Positions 8,191-16,094 of a stretch of 41,439 bases of DNA are shown here, in pieces (position 1 is the first letter of the stretch; each line of letters begins with the position of its first letter). Origin of the DNA: Bryobacterales bacterium (GTDB taxonomy: Bacteria > Acidobacteriota > Terriglobia > Bryobacterales > Bryobacteraceae); NCBI GenBank assembly GCA_003166475.1, contig PMVV01000165.1, positions 1,209 to 42,647 on the forward strand, read 5' to 3'. The translations under genes and the position numbers were made by a program. Below the pieces are notes generated by a model. It saw only the letters and a list, made by a program, of their open reading frames with translations. It ran no database searches and was not told the origin of the DNA.

Positions 8191-9668
8191 GCCGGCCAGC
8201 CGCTTTCTTCGTGTTTTTGGCGGCGGCGGCATGCGCCTCCGCGCAGGTGACTCTGTCGACGGTCGAGGGCGGCGTGGTAACTCCGGCCGGCCAGGCGGTC
8301 CCATTCGGCTCGGTGTCGCTGGGGAGCGTGGCGGACGTCGAGTTTCAACTGACGAACACCGGATCGGAGCCGGTCCCCCTGTACAGTCTGGGCTTGGCCG
8401 ACACCACGTATTTCTCAATGGCGTGTCCGCTGTCGCCCGACCTATGCGGCGGCGCGCCCGTTCAGGAATTGCCTATCACGATCAACCCTTCGGGTACTCT
8501 GGATTTCACCGTGCAATTCGAGCCGCTCCAACTGGGATCTCCCAGCACCATTCTGACGATCTGTGCCTTGAGCAGCGCGAACTGCACCGACCCAGGCAAT
8601 ACGATTGAGGTCTTCCTGACAGGCACGGGCGTGCCCCCGCTGACGGTGCTTCTCAACAATCAACCGCTGGGGGCCGGGGAAACTATAACTTTCAATAGCG
8701 TCCAGACCGGCTCGAGCCAGACCATCAAGCTGATGTTGGCCAATCGGACGAACCCGCCCATACCGCTCACCGTTCCCGCGATCCCTCCACTGACCGCCGG
8801 CGCCTTCAGCCTGGCAGGCAGCGCACTCTCGGGGCCGACCGTTGCGCCGGGTTCGTCAGCCGAACTGGATGTCATATTCGCGCCCACCGCCATCGGTCCG
8901 CAACAGGCGACCTTAACGATCGGACTGCTCACGTATCCACTGCAAGGCACGGGAGCGGCGCCGCCTCCGCCTGTTTTCCCTGTTCCATCGATCCAACTCA
9001 CTCCAGCCACGCTCGCCAGCGCGCAACAAGGGAGTCTTTCGGTCAGCCTGGCGTCGGGGTCGGTGTCGAGCGGCAGTGGAACGGTGGCTCTCACCTTCCA
9101 GTCCGCAGTCAGCGGCGTCAGCGACGACCCGGCGATCGTCTTCGCCGATGGAACGCGCTCCGTCGCCTTCACCGTGGCGGAGGGGGCGTCGGCCGGGCAA
9201 TTCGCCGCGGGACCGTCCGTTTCGTTCGGGACGGGCACCACGGCGGGCACCCTGACTTTCACCGTGACTCTCGGCAGCCAAAGCGCGCGAGCCAATGTCG
9301 CCATTCCCGCGGCGGCCATCGGCATCGACGCAGCAGTGGCGCAGCGCAACGTCGGTTGCGATCCCAGCGCCGTTTACTGCACGACTACCAACATCCAGCT
9401 TCAAATCAACGGTTGGGATAACACGCGGAGCACATCCCAACTGGTCTTCAGCTTCTTCAATTCCTCCGGCAGCGCCATCGCGCCAGGCAATATCACGGTG
9501 GCGGCCGGTTCCGCATTCGAGCAGTACTTCGCAAGTTCCGCCATGGCCGGAGTCTTTGGATTGACCGCGTTCTTTCCGGTGACCGGCAGTTCCGACGACG
9601 TCGTCGCGGCGGTGGTGCAGCTAACCAACTCCGTGGGCACAGTCGAAAGCGCCACGATCACATTCTGA
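8187..9668 (+). CDS. secreted protein with ASH-like/choice-of-anchor beta domains
   Basis: The 493-residue protein starts at the ATG at 8187, which overlaps the previous stop and yields a clear signal peptide (about 1-20, ending ACASA). Two beta-sandwich segments of the ASPM/SPD-2/Hydin or 'choice-of-anchor D' type follow at about 22-150 and 155-258: phrases such as VSLGSVADVEFQLTNTGSEP and FAPTAIGPQQATLTI, each ending in a PLQGTG- or FLTGTG-like turn. After a Pro-rich linker (about 260-272) there is another beta-rich region (about 275-375) and a C-terminal domain with two Cys residues (CDPSAVYC, about 391-398). No enzyme motif is visible. It is probably a secreted or surface adhesion/structural protein acting with the preceding Ig-like protein. 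Confidence 0.8.
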   Translation: MSRPAAFFVFLAAAACASAQVTLSTVEGGVVTPAGQAVPFGSVSLGSVADVEFQLTNTGSEPVPLYSLGLADTTYFSMACPLSPDLCGGAPVQELPITINPSGTLDFTVQFEPLQLGSPSTILTICALSSANCTDPGNTIEVFLTGTGVPPLTVLLNNQPLGAGETITFNSVQTGSSQTIKLMLANRTNPPIPLTVPAIPPLTAGAFSLAGSALSGPTVAPGSSAELDVIFAPTAIGPQQATLTIGLLTYPLQGTGAAPPPPVFPVPSIQLTPATLASAQQGSLSVSLASGSVSSGSGTVALTFQSAVSGVSDDPAIVFADGTRSVAFTVAEGASAGQFAAGPSVSFGTGTTAGTLTFTVTLGSQSARANVAIPAAAIGIDAAVAQRNVGCDPSAVYCTTTNIQLQINGWDNTRSTSQLVFSFFNSSGSAIAPGNITVAAGSAFEQYFASSAMAGVFGLTAFFPVTGSSDDVVAAVVQLTNSVGTVESATITF

Positions 9669-9670
9669 AT

Positions 9671-9692
9671 GTGGGGCGGGACTCCAGTCCTG
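9671..9692. repeat. dispersed GTGGGGC hairpin repeat
   Basis: GTGGGGCGGGACTCCAGTCC begins here, 2 bases after the stop of the preceding gene. It is a member of the family that also begins GTGGGSCAGG at 14811, 32770 and 35501. GGACT and AGTCC form the short stem. Confidence 0.55.
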
Positions 9693-9695
9693 CGA

Positions 9696-9728
9696 CCGGC
9701 GTCCACGCCGGCGTGCGCGGCTTTTTTT
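9696..9728 (+). terminator. probable intrinsic terminator
   Basis: CCGGCGT (9696-9702) pairs with ACGCCGG (9705-9711), and a run of seven T (9722-9728) follows after a GC-rich spacer. It lies after the two secreted-protein genes and before the promoter of the tetR-type gene. The gap of about 10 bases between stem and T-run makes it a less than perfect example. Confidence 0.5.
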
Positions 9729-9729
9729 C

Positions 9730-9765
9730 TTGCTTTTTTCAAACAGACGTTTTAAAATACTGTTT
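9730..9765 (+). promoter_or_regulatory. promoter and inverted-repeat operator of the efflux operon
   Basis: TTGCTT (9730-9735), a 17-base spacer and TAAAAT (9753-9758) form a likely promoter. An inverted repeat AAACAG (9741-9746) / CTGTTT (9760-9765) is centred on the -10, a typical place for a TetR-family repressor to block RNA polymerase. Only 12 bases separate the -10 from the ATG at 9771, so the leader would be about 5 bases or less. This is probably the autoregulatory site of the TetR-like protein. Confidence 0.6.
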
Positions 9766-9770
9766 TATTC

Positions 9771-10466
9771 ATGCCGGACCGGAACAGATCGCGCAACGGC
9801 GTCCCCCGCGACGCCACCGAAGCCCGCATCCTCGAAGCCGCGGGCCATGTCTTCTCCGAGACCGGCTTCCAGGCGGCCAAGGTGCGCGACATCTGCGCGC
9901 GCGCCGGAGTCAATCTCGCCGCGGTGAATTATCACTTCGGCGACAAACTGGGGCTTTATAACGAAGTGCTCCGTTACGCGGCCTGCGCGGCGGGAGACGC
10001 CGCCAACTTCAATCCGGTTCTGCCGGGCCGTACGCCCGAAGCCAAGCTGCGCGCGTTCGTGCTCGGCCTGCTACAGCATATGTATGGAGAAGAACGGCCG
10101 GCCTGGCCCGTGCGCCTGATGACCCACGAACTGGCGCAACCCACGCCGTCTTTCGATGGCGTGGTCGATCAGATCATGCGCCCCAGGCACAACGCCGTAC
10201 GCGCGCTGGTGGCCGGCGTCATCGGCCGGCCGGTGGACGATCGCCAGACGCGGCTCTGCGCGCAAAGCATTCTGGGACAGATCATCGTTTATGCGCACGG
10301 CCGGGAAGTTCTTAAGAGACTGTGGCCGGACTTCCAGTTCACCCCCGAGACTCTGGAAGAAATCGCCAGCCACATCGCGTCCTTCTCGTACGCCGCGCTG
10401 AAAAGCTTCGCTCGGCGCAACGCGGCGGCAAAACCCAAACAAAAGCAAACTGCGAGGCAAATATGA
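9771..10466 (+). CDS. TetR/CecR-like transcriptional repressor
   Basis: The 231-residue regulator has an N-terminal TetR helix-turn-helix: ATEARILEAAGHVFSETGF (about 15-33), VRDICARAGVNLAAVNYHFGDK (about 37-58). Its ligand-binding region resembles the DUF1956/CecR (YbiH) C-terminal domain (GEERPAWPVRLMTHELAQPTP, about 103-123; ILGQIIVYAHGREVL, about 168-182). In E. coli, CecR is encoded beside and controls ybhG-ybhF-ybhS-ybhR; here the same gene order follows, which supports the assignment. Its stop overlaps the start of the next gene (ATGA at 10463-10466). It presumably represses the whole operon from the AAACAG/CTGTTT site and is released by a toxic compound. No Shine-Dalgarno sequence precedes the ATG, in line with a very short leader. 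Confidence 0.9.
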   Translation: MPDRNRSRNGVPRDATEARILEAAGHVFSETGFQAAKVRDICARAGVNLAAVNYHFGDKLGLYNEVLRYAACAAGDAANFNPVLPGRTPEAKLRAFVLGLLQHMYGEERPAWPVRLMTHELAQPTPSFDGVVDQIMRPRHNAVRALVAGVIGRPVDDRQTRLCAQSILGQIIVYAHGREVLKRLWPDFQFTPETLEEIASHIASFSYAALKSFARRNAAAKPKQKQTARQI

Positions 10467-11680
10467 AGAATCCCCCCCCGATCGATGCGCAGGCAGGGCG
10501 CGCCCGGACCGTGATCATTTTGATTGTCGTCCTGCTGGCCGCCGGCGCCCTCGTGTTCTGGCGTGTGGCGTTGGCCAAGCCTGACGGCTCCGCCAACACC
10601 ATCGTCCTCAGCGGGCGGATTGAGGGAGACGACTCGGCGGTGTCGTCCAAGGCCACGGGCCGGCTGCTCGAAGCCAAGGTGCGCGAGGGCGACGTGGTCA
10701 AGGCGGGAGATGTTATCGCCGTCCTGGACGACCAGCAGTTGCGCGATCGCGAGGCGGAGGCCCAGGCCACCGTGGCGCAGGCCGAGGCGCGGCTGCAATT
10801 TGCCCGGCGGCAAATCGCGGTCCTGGAAGAGCAGTTGCAGCAGAGTTCGGTCGAAACCGGCCAGTCCAAGGTGGATGCCAACGGCCGCGTCAGCCAGGCG
10901 CAAGGGGAACTGGCGGCGGCGGAAGCCGAGTTGGCGCAGCAGGAAGCCGCCTATAAGCTGGCGCTGTTCGATAAGGACGCCTATACGCGGCTGGCGCAAT
11001 CGGGCGCGGTGTCCGAACGCCAGGGCAAGCAGGCGGAGACCACGGCGGAGACCCAAGCGGCGTTGGTGGCTGCGTCCAAGCGCAAGGTGGAGGCCGCGCG
11101 CGGCTCTCTCGCTACGGCCCAAGCCACTTTGAGCAATCCGGACATACGCAGCCTGCAGGCGGCCACTCTGCGCCGGCAGATCGCGCAGCAGGAGGCTGAC
11201 GTCGCCAGTGCGGCCGCCGACGAGCAACACGCGCGGGCGTCGCTGCTGGAGGCCAAAGCCAACCGCAACGATCTCGTCGTTACCGCGCCCTTCGATGGAA
11301 CGGTGGTGACCCGCACCGCCGAACCGGGCGAAGTGCTCACCGCCGGTACGCCCATCGTCACGCTGCTCGACCTGCACAAGGTGTACCTGCGCGGATACAT
11401 TCCCGAAGGGCAGATCGGACGCATCAAAGTGGGCCAGGCGGCGCGCGTGTTTCTGGATTCGAATCCCAAACAGCCGCTGGACGCCTATGTGGTGCGCATC
11501 GATCCGCAGGCCACCTTCACGCCCGAGAATACGTACTTTCGCGACGACCGGGTGAAGCAGGTGGTGGGCGTGAAGCTGGGATTGAAGAGCGGATTCGGCT
11601 ACGCCAAGCCCGGTATGCCGGCCGACGGCGAGGTCCTGGTGGCGGGCGACGCATGGCCGCCGGAAAGCCATCGCAAATGA
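10463..11680 (+). CDS. HlyD/YbhG-like membrane fusion (periplasmic adaptor) protein
   Basis: The 405-residue periplasmic adaptor links an inner-membrane ABC exporter to a TolC-like channel. One N-terminal membrane anchor covers about residues 14-36 (VIILIVVLLAAGALVFW). The first lipoyl half follows (VSSKATGRLLEAKVREGDVVKAGDVIAVLD, about 58-87). A long alpha-helical hairpin coiled coil rich in Ala, Gln and Glu spans about 90-265, then the second lipoyl half (VTAPFDGTVVTRTAEPGEVLTAGTPIVTL, about 272-300) and a beta-barrel. The ATG at 10463 has GAGG about 6 bases upstream, overlaps the tetR stop and places the membrane anchor correctly. Next come the ABC ATPase, two ABC-2 permeases and a TolC-like protein, so all parts of a tripartite pump are present. 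Confidence 0.92.
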   Translation: MKNPPPIDAQAGRARTVIILIVVLLAAGALVFWRVALAKPDGSANTIVLSGRIEGDDSAVSSKATGRLLEAKVREGDVVKAGDVIAVLDDQQLRDREAEAQATVAQAEARLQFARRQIAVLEEQLQQSSVETGQSKVDANGRVSQAQGELAAAEAELAQQEAAYKLALFDKDAYTRLAQSGAVSERQGKQAETTAETQAALVAASKRKVEAARGSLATAQATLSNPDIRSLQAATLRRQIAQQEADVASAAADEQHARASLLEAKANRNDLVVTAPFDGTVVTRTAEPGEVLTAGTPIVTLLDLHKVYLRGYIPEGQIGRIKVGQAARVFLDSNPKQPLDAYVVRIDPQATFTPENTYFRDDRVKQVVGVKLGLKSGFGYAKPGMPADGEVLVAGDAWPPESHRK

Positions 11681-13662
11681 CGGGCGATCGCCAGGGGGGC
11701 GCGGTGGCGCTGGCGGAACCGGCGGAGATCCGCGCGCCGGACCGCGTGGTCATTCATGCGCACGACCTGCGCAAGAACTACGGTCCCGTGGAGGCGGTCA
11801 GGGGCATCGATCTGGATGTTCGCGAGGGGGAGATTTTCGGCCTGATTGGTCCGGACGGCGCAGGCAAAACCACCACCTTCCAAATACTCGCCGGTATCAT
11901 GGAGGCTTCCTCGGGTGTGGTGGAAGTGTTCGGCAAGCCCGCCCGCGAATCGCGTTCCGCGGTGGGCTACCTGACGCAAACCTTCAGCCTGTACCCCGAT
12001 CTGAGCGTCAACGAGAACATCCGCTACGTGGGCGATCTGCGCCGCGTGCCGCCGAAAGAGATTGCCGGGCGCGGCGACCGCTATCTGCAGATGTTCGACA
12101 TGCACCGCTTCAAGGACCGGCTGGCGGGGCAATTGAGCGGCGGCATGCGGCAGAAGCTGTCGCTGGTCTGCGCGCTGGTGGCGCAGCCGCGCGTGCTGCT
12201 GCTGGATGAGCCCACCACGGGCGTCGATCCGGTTTCCCGCCGCGAATTCTGGGACGCGCTCGCGCATCTGGCCGCGGACGGCCTGACCATCCTGGTGGCC
12301 ACGCCTTATCTGGATGAGGCCGAGCGCTGCAACAAGGTCGCGCTGATGCATCTCGGCCTGATCCATCAGACTGGCACGCCCGCCGAATTGCGGGACAGTC
12401 TGGGGATGAAGCGGCTGGAAGTCCACACCGCCGATCTGGCGGAGGCCGAAGACAGGCTCACGGAAGCTGAAGATGGGGTGATTGGAGATGTCCAGCGGTT
12501 TGGCGACCGGCTGGACGTGATTGTGAAAGATCCCGAGGCTGGCCGTAAGGCGGTAGAGGCGACCCTGGCGAAGGCGGGGATCGCCGTGCGCGATATCCGG
12601 GTCGCGGACCCCACACTGGAGAACACCTTCGTGGCGCGGCTGCGCGCCATGGGGCAGGAACTGCACGCACCGCCGTTCCCCGGCCGGCACCCGCATCGCG
12701 ATCTTGTGGGAGAGGTCGCTATCGGCGCGCAGAATCTGACGAAGCGGTTCGGCTCGTTCACGGCCGTGCACAATGTGAACCTGAACGTGCGCTACGGCGA
12801 GGTGTACGGCCTGCTGGGCGCCAACGGCGCGGGCAAGACCACCACCATCAAGATGCTGTGCGGGCTGCTCGAGCCCACCAGCGGCACGCCCCAACTTACG
12901 GGCGGGCAGGGCGGCATCCGGTCCGCGGAGGTGCGCGAGCTGGTCGGGTACATGTCGCAGAAGTTCTCGCTGTACGACGATTTGAGCATTGATGAAAACC
13001 TGGACTTCTTCGCCGGGGTGTATGGCGTGCCGGCCAGCGAGATCGCGGAGAAAAAAAAGTGGGTGCTGGATTTTTCCGGCTTGACGGGGAAAGAGCAGCA
13101 GATCACGGGGAGTTTGCCCGGCGGCTGGAAGCAGCGCGTGGCATTTGGCGCGGCCACCATGCACGAGCCCAGCGTCCTGTTTCTGGACGAGCCGACCTCG
13201 GGTGTGGACCCGCTGGCGCGCCGCGCGTTCTGGCGCATGATCAACCGGCTGGCGGATATGGGCACGGCGATTCTGGTGACCACGCATTATCTGGAAGAGG
13301 CGGAGCAGTGCAATCGCCTGGGCTTCATGGCGGGGGGAGAATTGGTGGCGGAAGGCGCTCCCAGCGCCATCAAAGCGCGGCAGGGCGGACACCTGCTGGA
13401 GTTGCGCGTGGACCAGCCGCAGCGCGCGGCAGACCGGCTGAAAGAACAGATGGAGCGTTGGCGCGTCTCGCTGTTCGGCGACCGGCTACACGTGATCGTG
13501 GATGATGATGTCGCATCCGCCGAAAAGCAACTTACCGAGAAGCTGCGCGACGCGGGCGTGGCGGTCCAAGAGGTGCACGAGGAGAACTACTCGCTGGAAG
13601 ATGTTTTCATCGCGGTAGTGGAGAAGGCCCGCCAGGAAGGCAAGTTTGCCGCAGAGGACTAG
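11677..13662 (+). CDS. YbhF-like ABC transporter ATPase with two nucleotide-binding domains
   Basis: The 661-residue protein contains two ABC ATPase domains in one chain and powers the two ABC-2 permeases that follow. NBD1 (about 20-320) has Walker A GPDGAGKTT, signature LSGGMRQKL and Walker B VLLLDEPTTGVD, but its switch position reads ATPYLDEAE, with Pro where His is usual. NBD2 (about 345-650) has Walker A GANGAGKTT, a degenerate signature LPGGWKQRV, Walker B VLFLDEPTSGVD and an intact THYLEEAE. In the folded dimer this would make one complete and one degenerate ATP site. ATG 11677 is preferred (ATGA overlap with the adaptor stop, GGAAAG about 8 bases upstream); an in-frame ATG at 11653 would add 8 residues. 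The length and two-domain form match E. coli YbhF. Confidence 0.93.
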   Translation: MTGDRQGGAVALAEPAEIRAPDRVVIHAHDLRKNYGPVEAVRGIDLDVREGEIFGLIGPDGAGKTTTFQILAGIMEASSGVVEVFGKPARESRSAVGYLTQTFSLYPDLSVNENIRYVGDLRRVPPKEIAGRGDRYLQMFDMHRFKDRLAGQLSGGMRQKLSLVCALVAQPRVLLLDEPTTGVDPVSRREFWDALAHLAADGLTILVATPYLDEAERCNKVALMHLGLIHQTGTPAELRDSLGMKRLEVHTADLAEAEDRLTEAEDGVIGDVQRFGDRLDVIVKDPEAGRKAVEATLAKAGIAVRDIRVADPTLENTFVARLRAMGQELHAPPFPGRHPHRDLVGEVAIGAQNLTKRFGSFTAVHNVNLNVRYGEVYGLLGANGAGKTTTIKMLCGLLEPTSGTPQLTGGQGGIRSAEVRELVGYMSQKFSLYDDLSIDENLDFFAGVYGVPASEIAEKKKWVLDFSGLTGKEQQITGSLPGGWKQRVAFGAATMHEPSVLFLDEPTSGVDPLARRAFWRMINRLADMGTAILVTTHYLEEAEQCNRLGFMAGGELVAEGAPSAIKARQGGHLLELRVDQPQRAADRLKEQMERWRVSLFGDRLHVIVDDDVASAEKQLTEKLRDAGVAVQEVHEENYSLEDVFIAVVEKARQEGKFAAED

Positions 13663-13688
13663 CTGAAAGCTGAAAGCTGAAAGCTGAA
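13661..13688 (+). repeat. four tandem AGCTGAA heptamers inside the efflux operon
   Basis: Four perfect head-to-tail copies of AGCTGAA run from the 'AG' of the ATPase gene's TAG stop to 13688. They fill the gap before the permease ATG at 13696 and occupy the place of a Shine-Dalgarno sequence. The same heptamer and its complement recur at 17616-17713. Confidence 0.9.
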
Positions 13689-13695
13689 ACTTCAT

Positions 13696-14802
13696 ATGAG
13701 ACGAATCTTCTCGCAAGCACGCAAAGAGCTGACGCAGTTGGTGCGCGACCGCCTGGCGCTGGCGCTGGCGCTGGTGCTGCCGCTGATCCTGCTGTTTCTG
13801 CTCTCGACGGCCATCTCGCTGACCGTGCATAACCTCCCGCTGGTAATTCAGGACCTGGACGATTCGTCCGCGTCGCGGCGGTTCGCGGACGCGTTTCGCT
13901 CGTCCCTTTCCTTTCACGTGGTTTCCTGGCCTCCGGATCGCAAGCCCGAGGATGCCCTCACGGCCAACGCGGCGCGCGGCGTACTCATCGTGCCCAGGAA
14001 CTTCGGCCACGACATGGCGCGCGGCGCGAATGTCCAGGTGCAATTGCTGGTGGACGCCACGGACTCCAACACCGCCCGCATCGTGCAGGGCTACGTCAAC
14101 CAGATTACGCACGCCTTCAACCAGGACTCCGGCGCCATGGCGGGCGCCATGCTGGTGGGCGCGCAAGTGCGGCTTTGGTACAATCCCGGGCGCGATTCGC
14201 CGAAGTTCTACGCCCCCGGAATCTTCGTGATGGGCATCTCCATGTTCCCCGCGCTGCTGGCCGCTTTGGCCATGGCCAAGGAAGGCGAGCAGAAAACCAT
14301 TTTGCAGGTTTATGTTTCGAGCATTTCGGCGCACGAATTCCTGCTGGGCAAGATTCTCGCCTTCATGGTGGTCGCGGCCGGCGAATGGCTGCTCGGGATG
14401 ACTACTCTGCTGACGGTGTTCGGCCTGCACATCGCGGGAGATCCGACGCCGTTGATGGTGGGCAGTGTGCTCTACGCGTTTTGCGTAGTCAGCTTCGGGA
14501 CCTTCGTGGGCGCCGGTATTCCCAACCAGGCGGCCGCGATTCAGGCCGTGGCGCTGGCCGGTTTTCTGCTGGTCTTTCTGCTCTCCGGGTTGATCTTTCC
14601 GGTGGAGAATATCCCGGCCGGCCTGCGCTGGGTTTCCTACATTGTGTGGGGCCGGTATTACATCGAAATCGTGCGCGACGCCTTGTTGCAGGGCGGCGGA
14701 TGGCCGGCCACGTGGTTTTCCGTCTTGATGATCGCGGTGCTGGGCGCGGCGTCTTACGCGATGGCTTGGAAGACGATGCGCCGCATGCAGGTGAACGCAT
14801 GA
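13696..14802 (+). CDS. ABC-2 type permease, first of two (YbhS-like)
   Basis: The 368-residue inner-membrane protein of the ABC-2 class forms the export channel with the next permease and the YbhF-like ATPase. After a short cytoplasmic start (MRRIFSQARKELTQLVRDR) comes a membrane segment at about 22-44 (LALALALVLPLILLFLLSTAISL). A large periplasmic part spans about 45-175 (TARIVQGYVNQITHAF). Five further hydrophobic segments occupy the C-terminal half (about 175-368), including the conserved LLSGLIFPVENIPAGLRWVSYIVWGRYYIEI region. It starts 33 bases after the ATPase gene, and that gap is filled by the heptamer repeat, so I see no ribosome binding site. The length fits the YbhS/YbhR family. 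Confidence 0.9.
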   Translation: MRRIFSQARKELTQLVRDRLALALALVLPLILLFLLSTAISLTVHNLPLVIQDLDDSSASRRFADAFRSSLSFHVVSWPPDRKPEDALTANAARGVLIVPRNFGHDMARGANVQVQLLVDATDSNTARIVQGYVNQITHAFNQDSGAMAGAMLVGAQVRLWYNPGRDSPKFYAPGIFVMGISMFPALLAALAMAKEGEQKTILQVYVSSISAHEFLLGKILAFMVVAAGEWLLGMTTLLTVFGLHIAGDPTPLMVGSVLYAFCVVSFGTFVGAGIPNQAAAIQAVALAGFLLVFLLSGLIFPVENIPAGLRWVSYIVWGRYYIEIVRDALLQGGGWPATWFSVLMIAVLGAASYAMAWKTMRRMQVNA

Positions 14803-14810
14803 CGCACGTT

Positions 14811-14903
14811 GTGGGCCAGGTTGGCAACCTGCAGGCCGATTGTCGGAACGGCAACCAAAAGCGGCGGCCTGAGAGGCCGCCGCAGGCCACGGGCCTGCCC
14901 CAC
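14811..14903. repeat. 93-bp palindromic element with terminal inverted repeats between the permease genes
   Basis: The element begins GTGGGCCAGG (14811-14820) and ends CCTGCCCCAC (14894-14903); these ends are inverted repeats matching at 9 of 10 positions. Inside are further hairpins: CAGGTTGGCAACCTG (14817-14831) and GGCGGCCTGAGAGGCCGCC (about 14862-14880). It interrupts the operon between two permease genes and has no coding capacity. It belongs to the dispersed GTGGGSCAGG family. It resembles REP or miniature palindromic elements; I see no transposase here. Confidence 0.75.
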
Positions 14904-14929
14904 AAAAAGATTCTGACCAGTCGTCATAC

Positions 14930-14943
14930 CTTGCAGGTGCAAG
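14930..14943. repeat. palindrome overlapping the ribosome binding site
   Basis: CTTGCA-GG-TGCAAG is a perfect palindrome ending one base before the ATG of the second permease. Its centre (AGGTG) is the only Shine-Dalgarno-like sequence available for that start, so pairing or a bound protein could limit translation. This is a short site and may be chance. Confidence 0.4.
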
Positions 14944-14944
14944 C

Positions 14945-16087
14945 ATGAGCCGGCTACGCGCCCTGATGGGCAAGGAGTTCAATCAAATCCGGCGGGACAA
15001 GCGCATGGCGATTTCCTTGATCGTCCCGCCTACGCTACAGCTTCTGCTCTTCGGTTTCGCTCTCGATTCCACGGTGTCCCACTTGCGCCTGGGAGCGATC
15101 GACTGGAGCCAGACGCCGGAAAGCCGCGAAATGATTTCCACGCTCACAGAGAGCAAGAGCTTCCGGCTGGGCGGCGATTACGCCTCGGTACAAGATCTGG
15201 AAGCCGCCATCAGCCGGGGAAAGCTGGATGCCGGCATCGTGGTGCCCTACGAGTTTGCGCGCGATCTCAGGCGCGGGACGCCGGTGGATGTGCAGATCCT
15301 GCTGAACGCGGCCAACGCCAACACGGCTACCATCGCGCAGGGCTACGCCGAGGGTGTGATCCTTTCTTACAACCAGACGTTGGCGGGGGAAGGCGTCCGG
15401 CCCAGGATTCGCGCGCTCGGCGGCGCTCCACCGGGGCATCGCGGAGTGGTGGAAACGGTGACTGCGTTCTTATACAACCCAGGCTTGGTGAACGCCTGGT
15501 TCATCGTTACCGGGACGTTTGGCGTGTTGCTGATCCTTAACGGCTCGCTGCTGGCTGCCACCGCCATGGTGAAAGAGCGCGAGCGCGGCACCGTGGAGCA
15601 ATTGCTGATGACACCGGCCAGCACCACGGACATAGTGGTGGCCAAGATCGCTCCGCTGTTCGTGCTGCTGATGGTGATGGCTACGTTAGCGATCGGCATC
15701 ATGCGGCTGTTTTTCGCGGTGCCGGTGCGCGGCAACCTGCTGCTGGTCGCGGCGAGCGCGGGCCTGTGCATCCTGTGCGGCATTGGCATCGGCACGTTCG
15801 TGGCGACGTTTACCAAGTCCGCGCAGCAAGCCATGATGACGGCGTTCTTCATCAATCCACCGCTGGCGACGCTCTCTGGAGCTACCACGCCGGTGGAAGC
15901 CATGCCCTCCTGGATGCAACCCGTTACCTGGCTGAACCCCATCCGCCATTTCACCATCATCGTGCGCGCCACGCTGATGAAGGGCAGCGGCGTCGACGTG
16001 CTTTGGCCCAACTTTCTGGCGCTCATCGGATTCACGGTAGTGCTGGTGTCGCTCAGCATCTGGCGTTTCCGCAAACAACTTGGATGA
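14945..16087 (+). CDS. ABC-2 type permease, second of two (YbhR-like)
   Basis: The 380-residue inner-membrane protein is the partner of the preceding permease in the same exporter. It has a cytoplasmic start with the family phrase LMGKEFNQIRRDKRMA (about 6-21), a first membrane segment (about 22-42), a periplasmic domain (about 43-175; ANTATIAQGYAEGVI) and five C-terminal membrane segments. Between them lies the conserved cytoplasmic loop MVKERERGTVEQLLMTPAS (about 208-226), typical of ABC-2 permeases. Near the end LSGATTPVEAMPSWMQPVTWLNPIRHF (about 314-340) also matches the family. The palindromic element at 14811-14903 separates it from the first permease. Its stop lies 7 bases before the ATG of the TolC-like gene. 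Confidence 0.92.
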   Translation: MSRLRALMGKEFNQIRRDKRMAISLIVPPTLQLLLFGFALDSTVSHLRLGAIDWSQTPESREMISTLTESKSFRLGGDYASVQDLEAAISRGKLDAGIVVPYEFARDLRRGTPVDVQILLNAANANTATIAQGYAEGVILSYNQTLAGEGVRPRIRALGGAPPGHRGVVETVTAFLYNPGLVNAWFIVTGTFGVLLILNGSLLAATAMVKERERGTVEQLLMTPASTTDIVVAKIAPLFVLLMVMATLAIGIMRLFFAVPVRGNLLLVAASAGLCILCGIGIGTFVATFTKSAQQAMMTAFFINPPLATLSGATTPVEAMPSWMQPVTWLNPIRHFTIIVRATLMKGSGVDVLWPNFLALIGFTVVLVSLSIWRFRKQLG

Positions 16088-16094
16088 TAAACAG

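Noticed and set aside
10322-10462. Earlier start for the HlyD-like adaptor inside the tetR-type gene
   Set aside because: The extra residues are a shadow of the regulator; ATG 10463 overlaps its stop and directly precedes the membrane anchor.
13661-13688. CRISPR-like or plasmid-iteron interpretation of the AGCTGAA array
   Set aside because: Units are contiguous with no spacers, only four copies, within an operon and with no replication or cas gene nearby.
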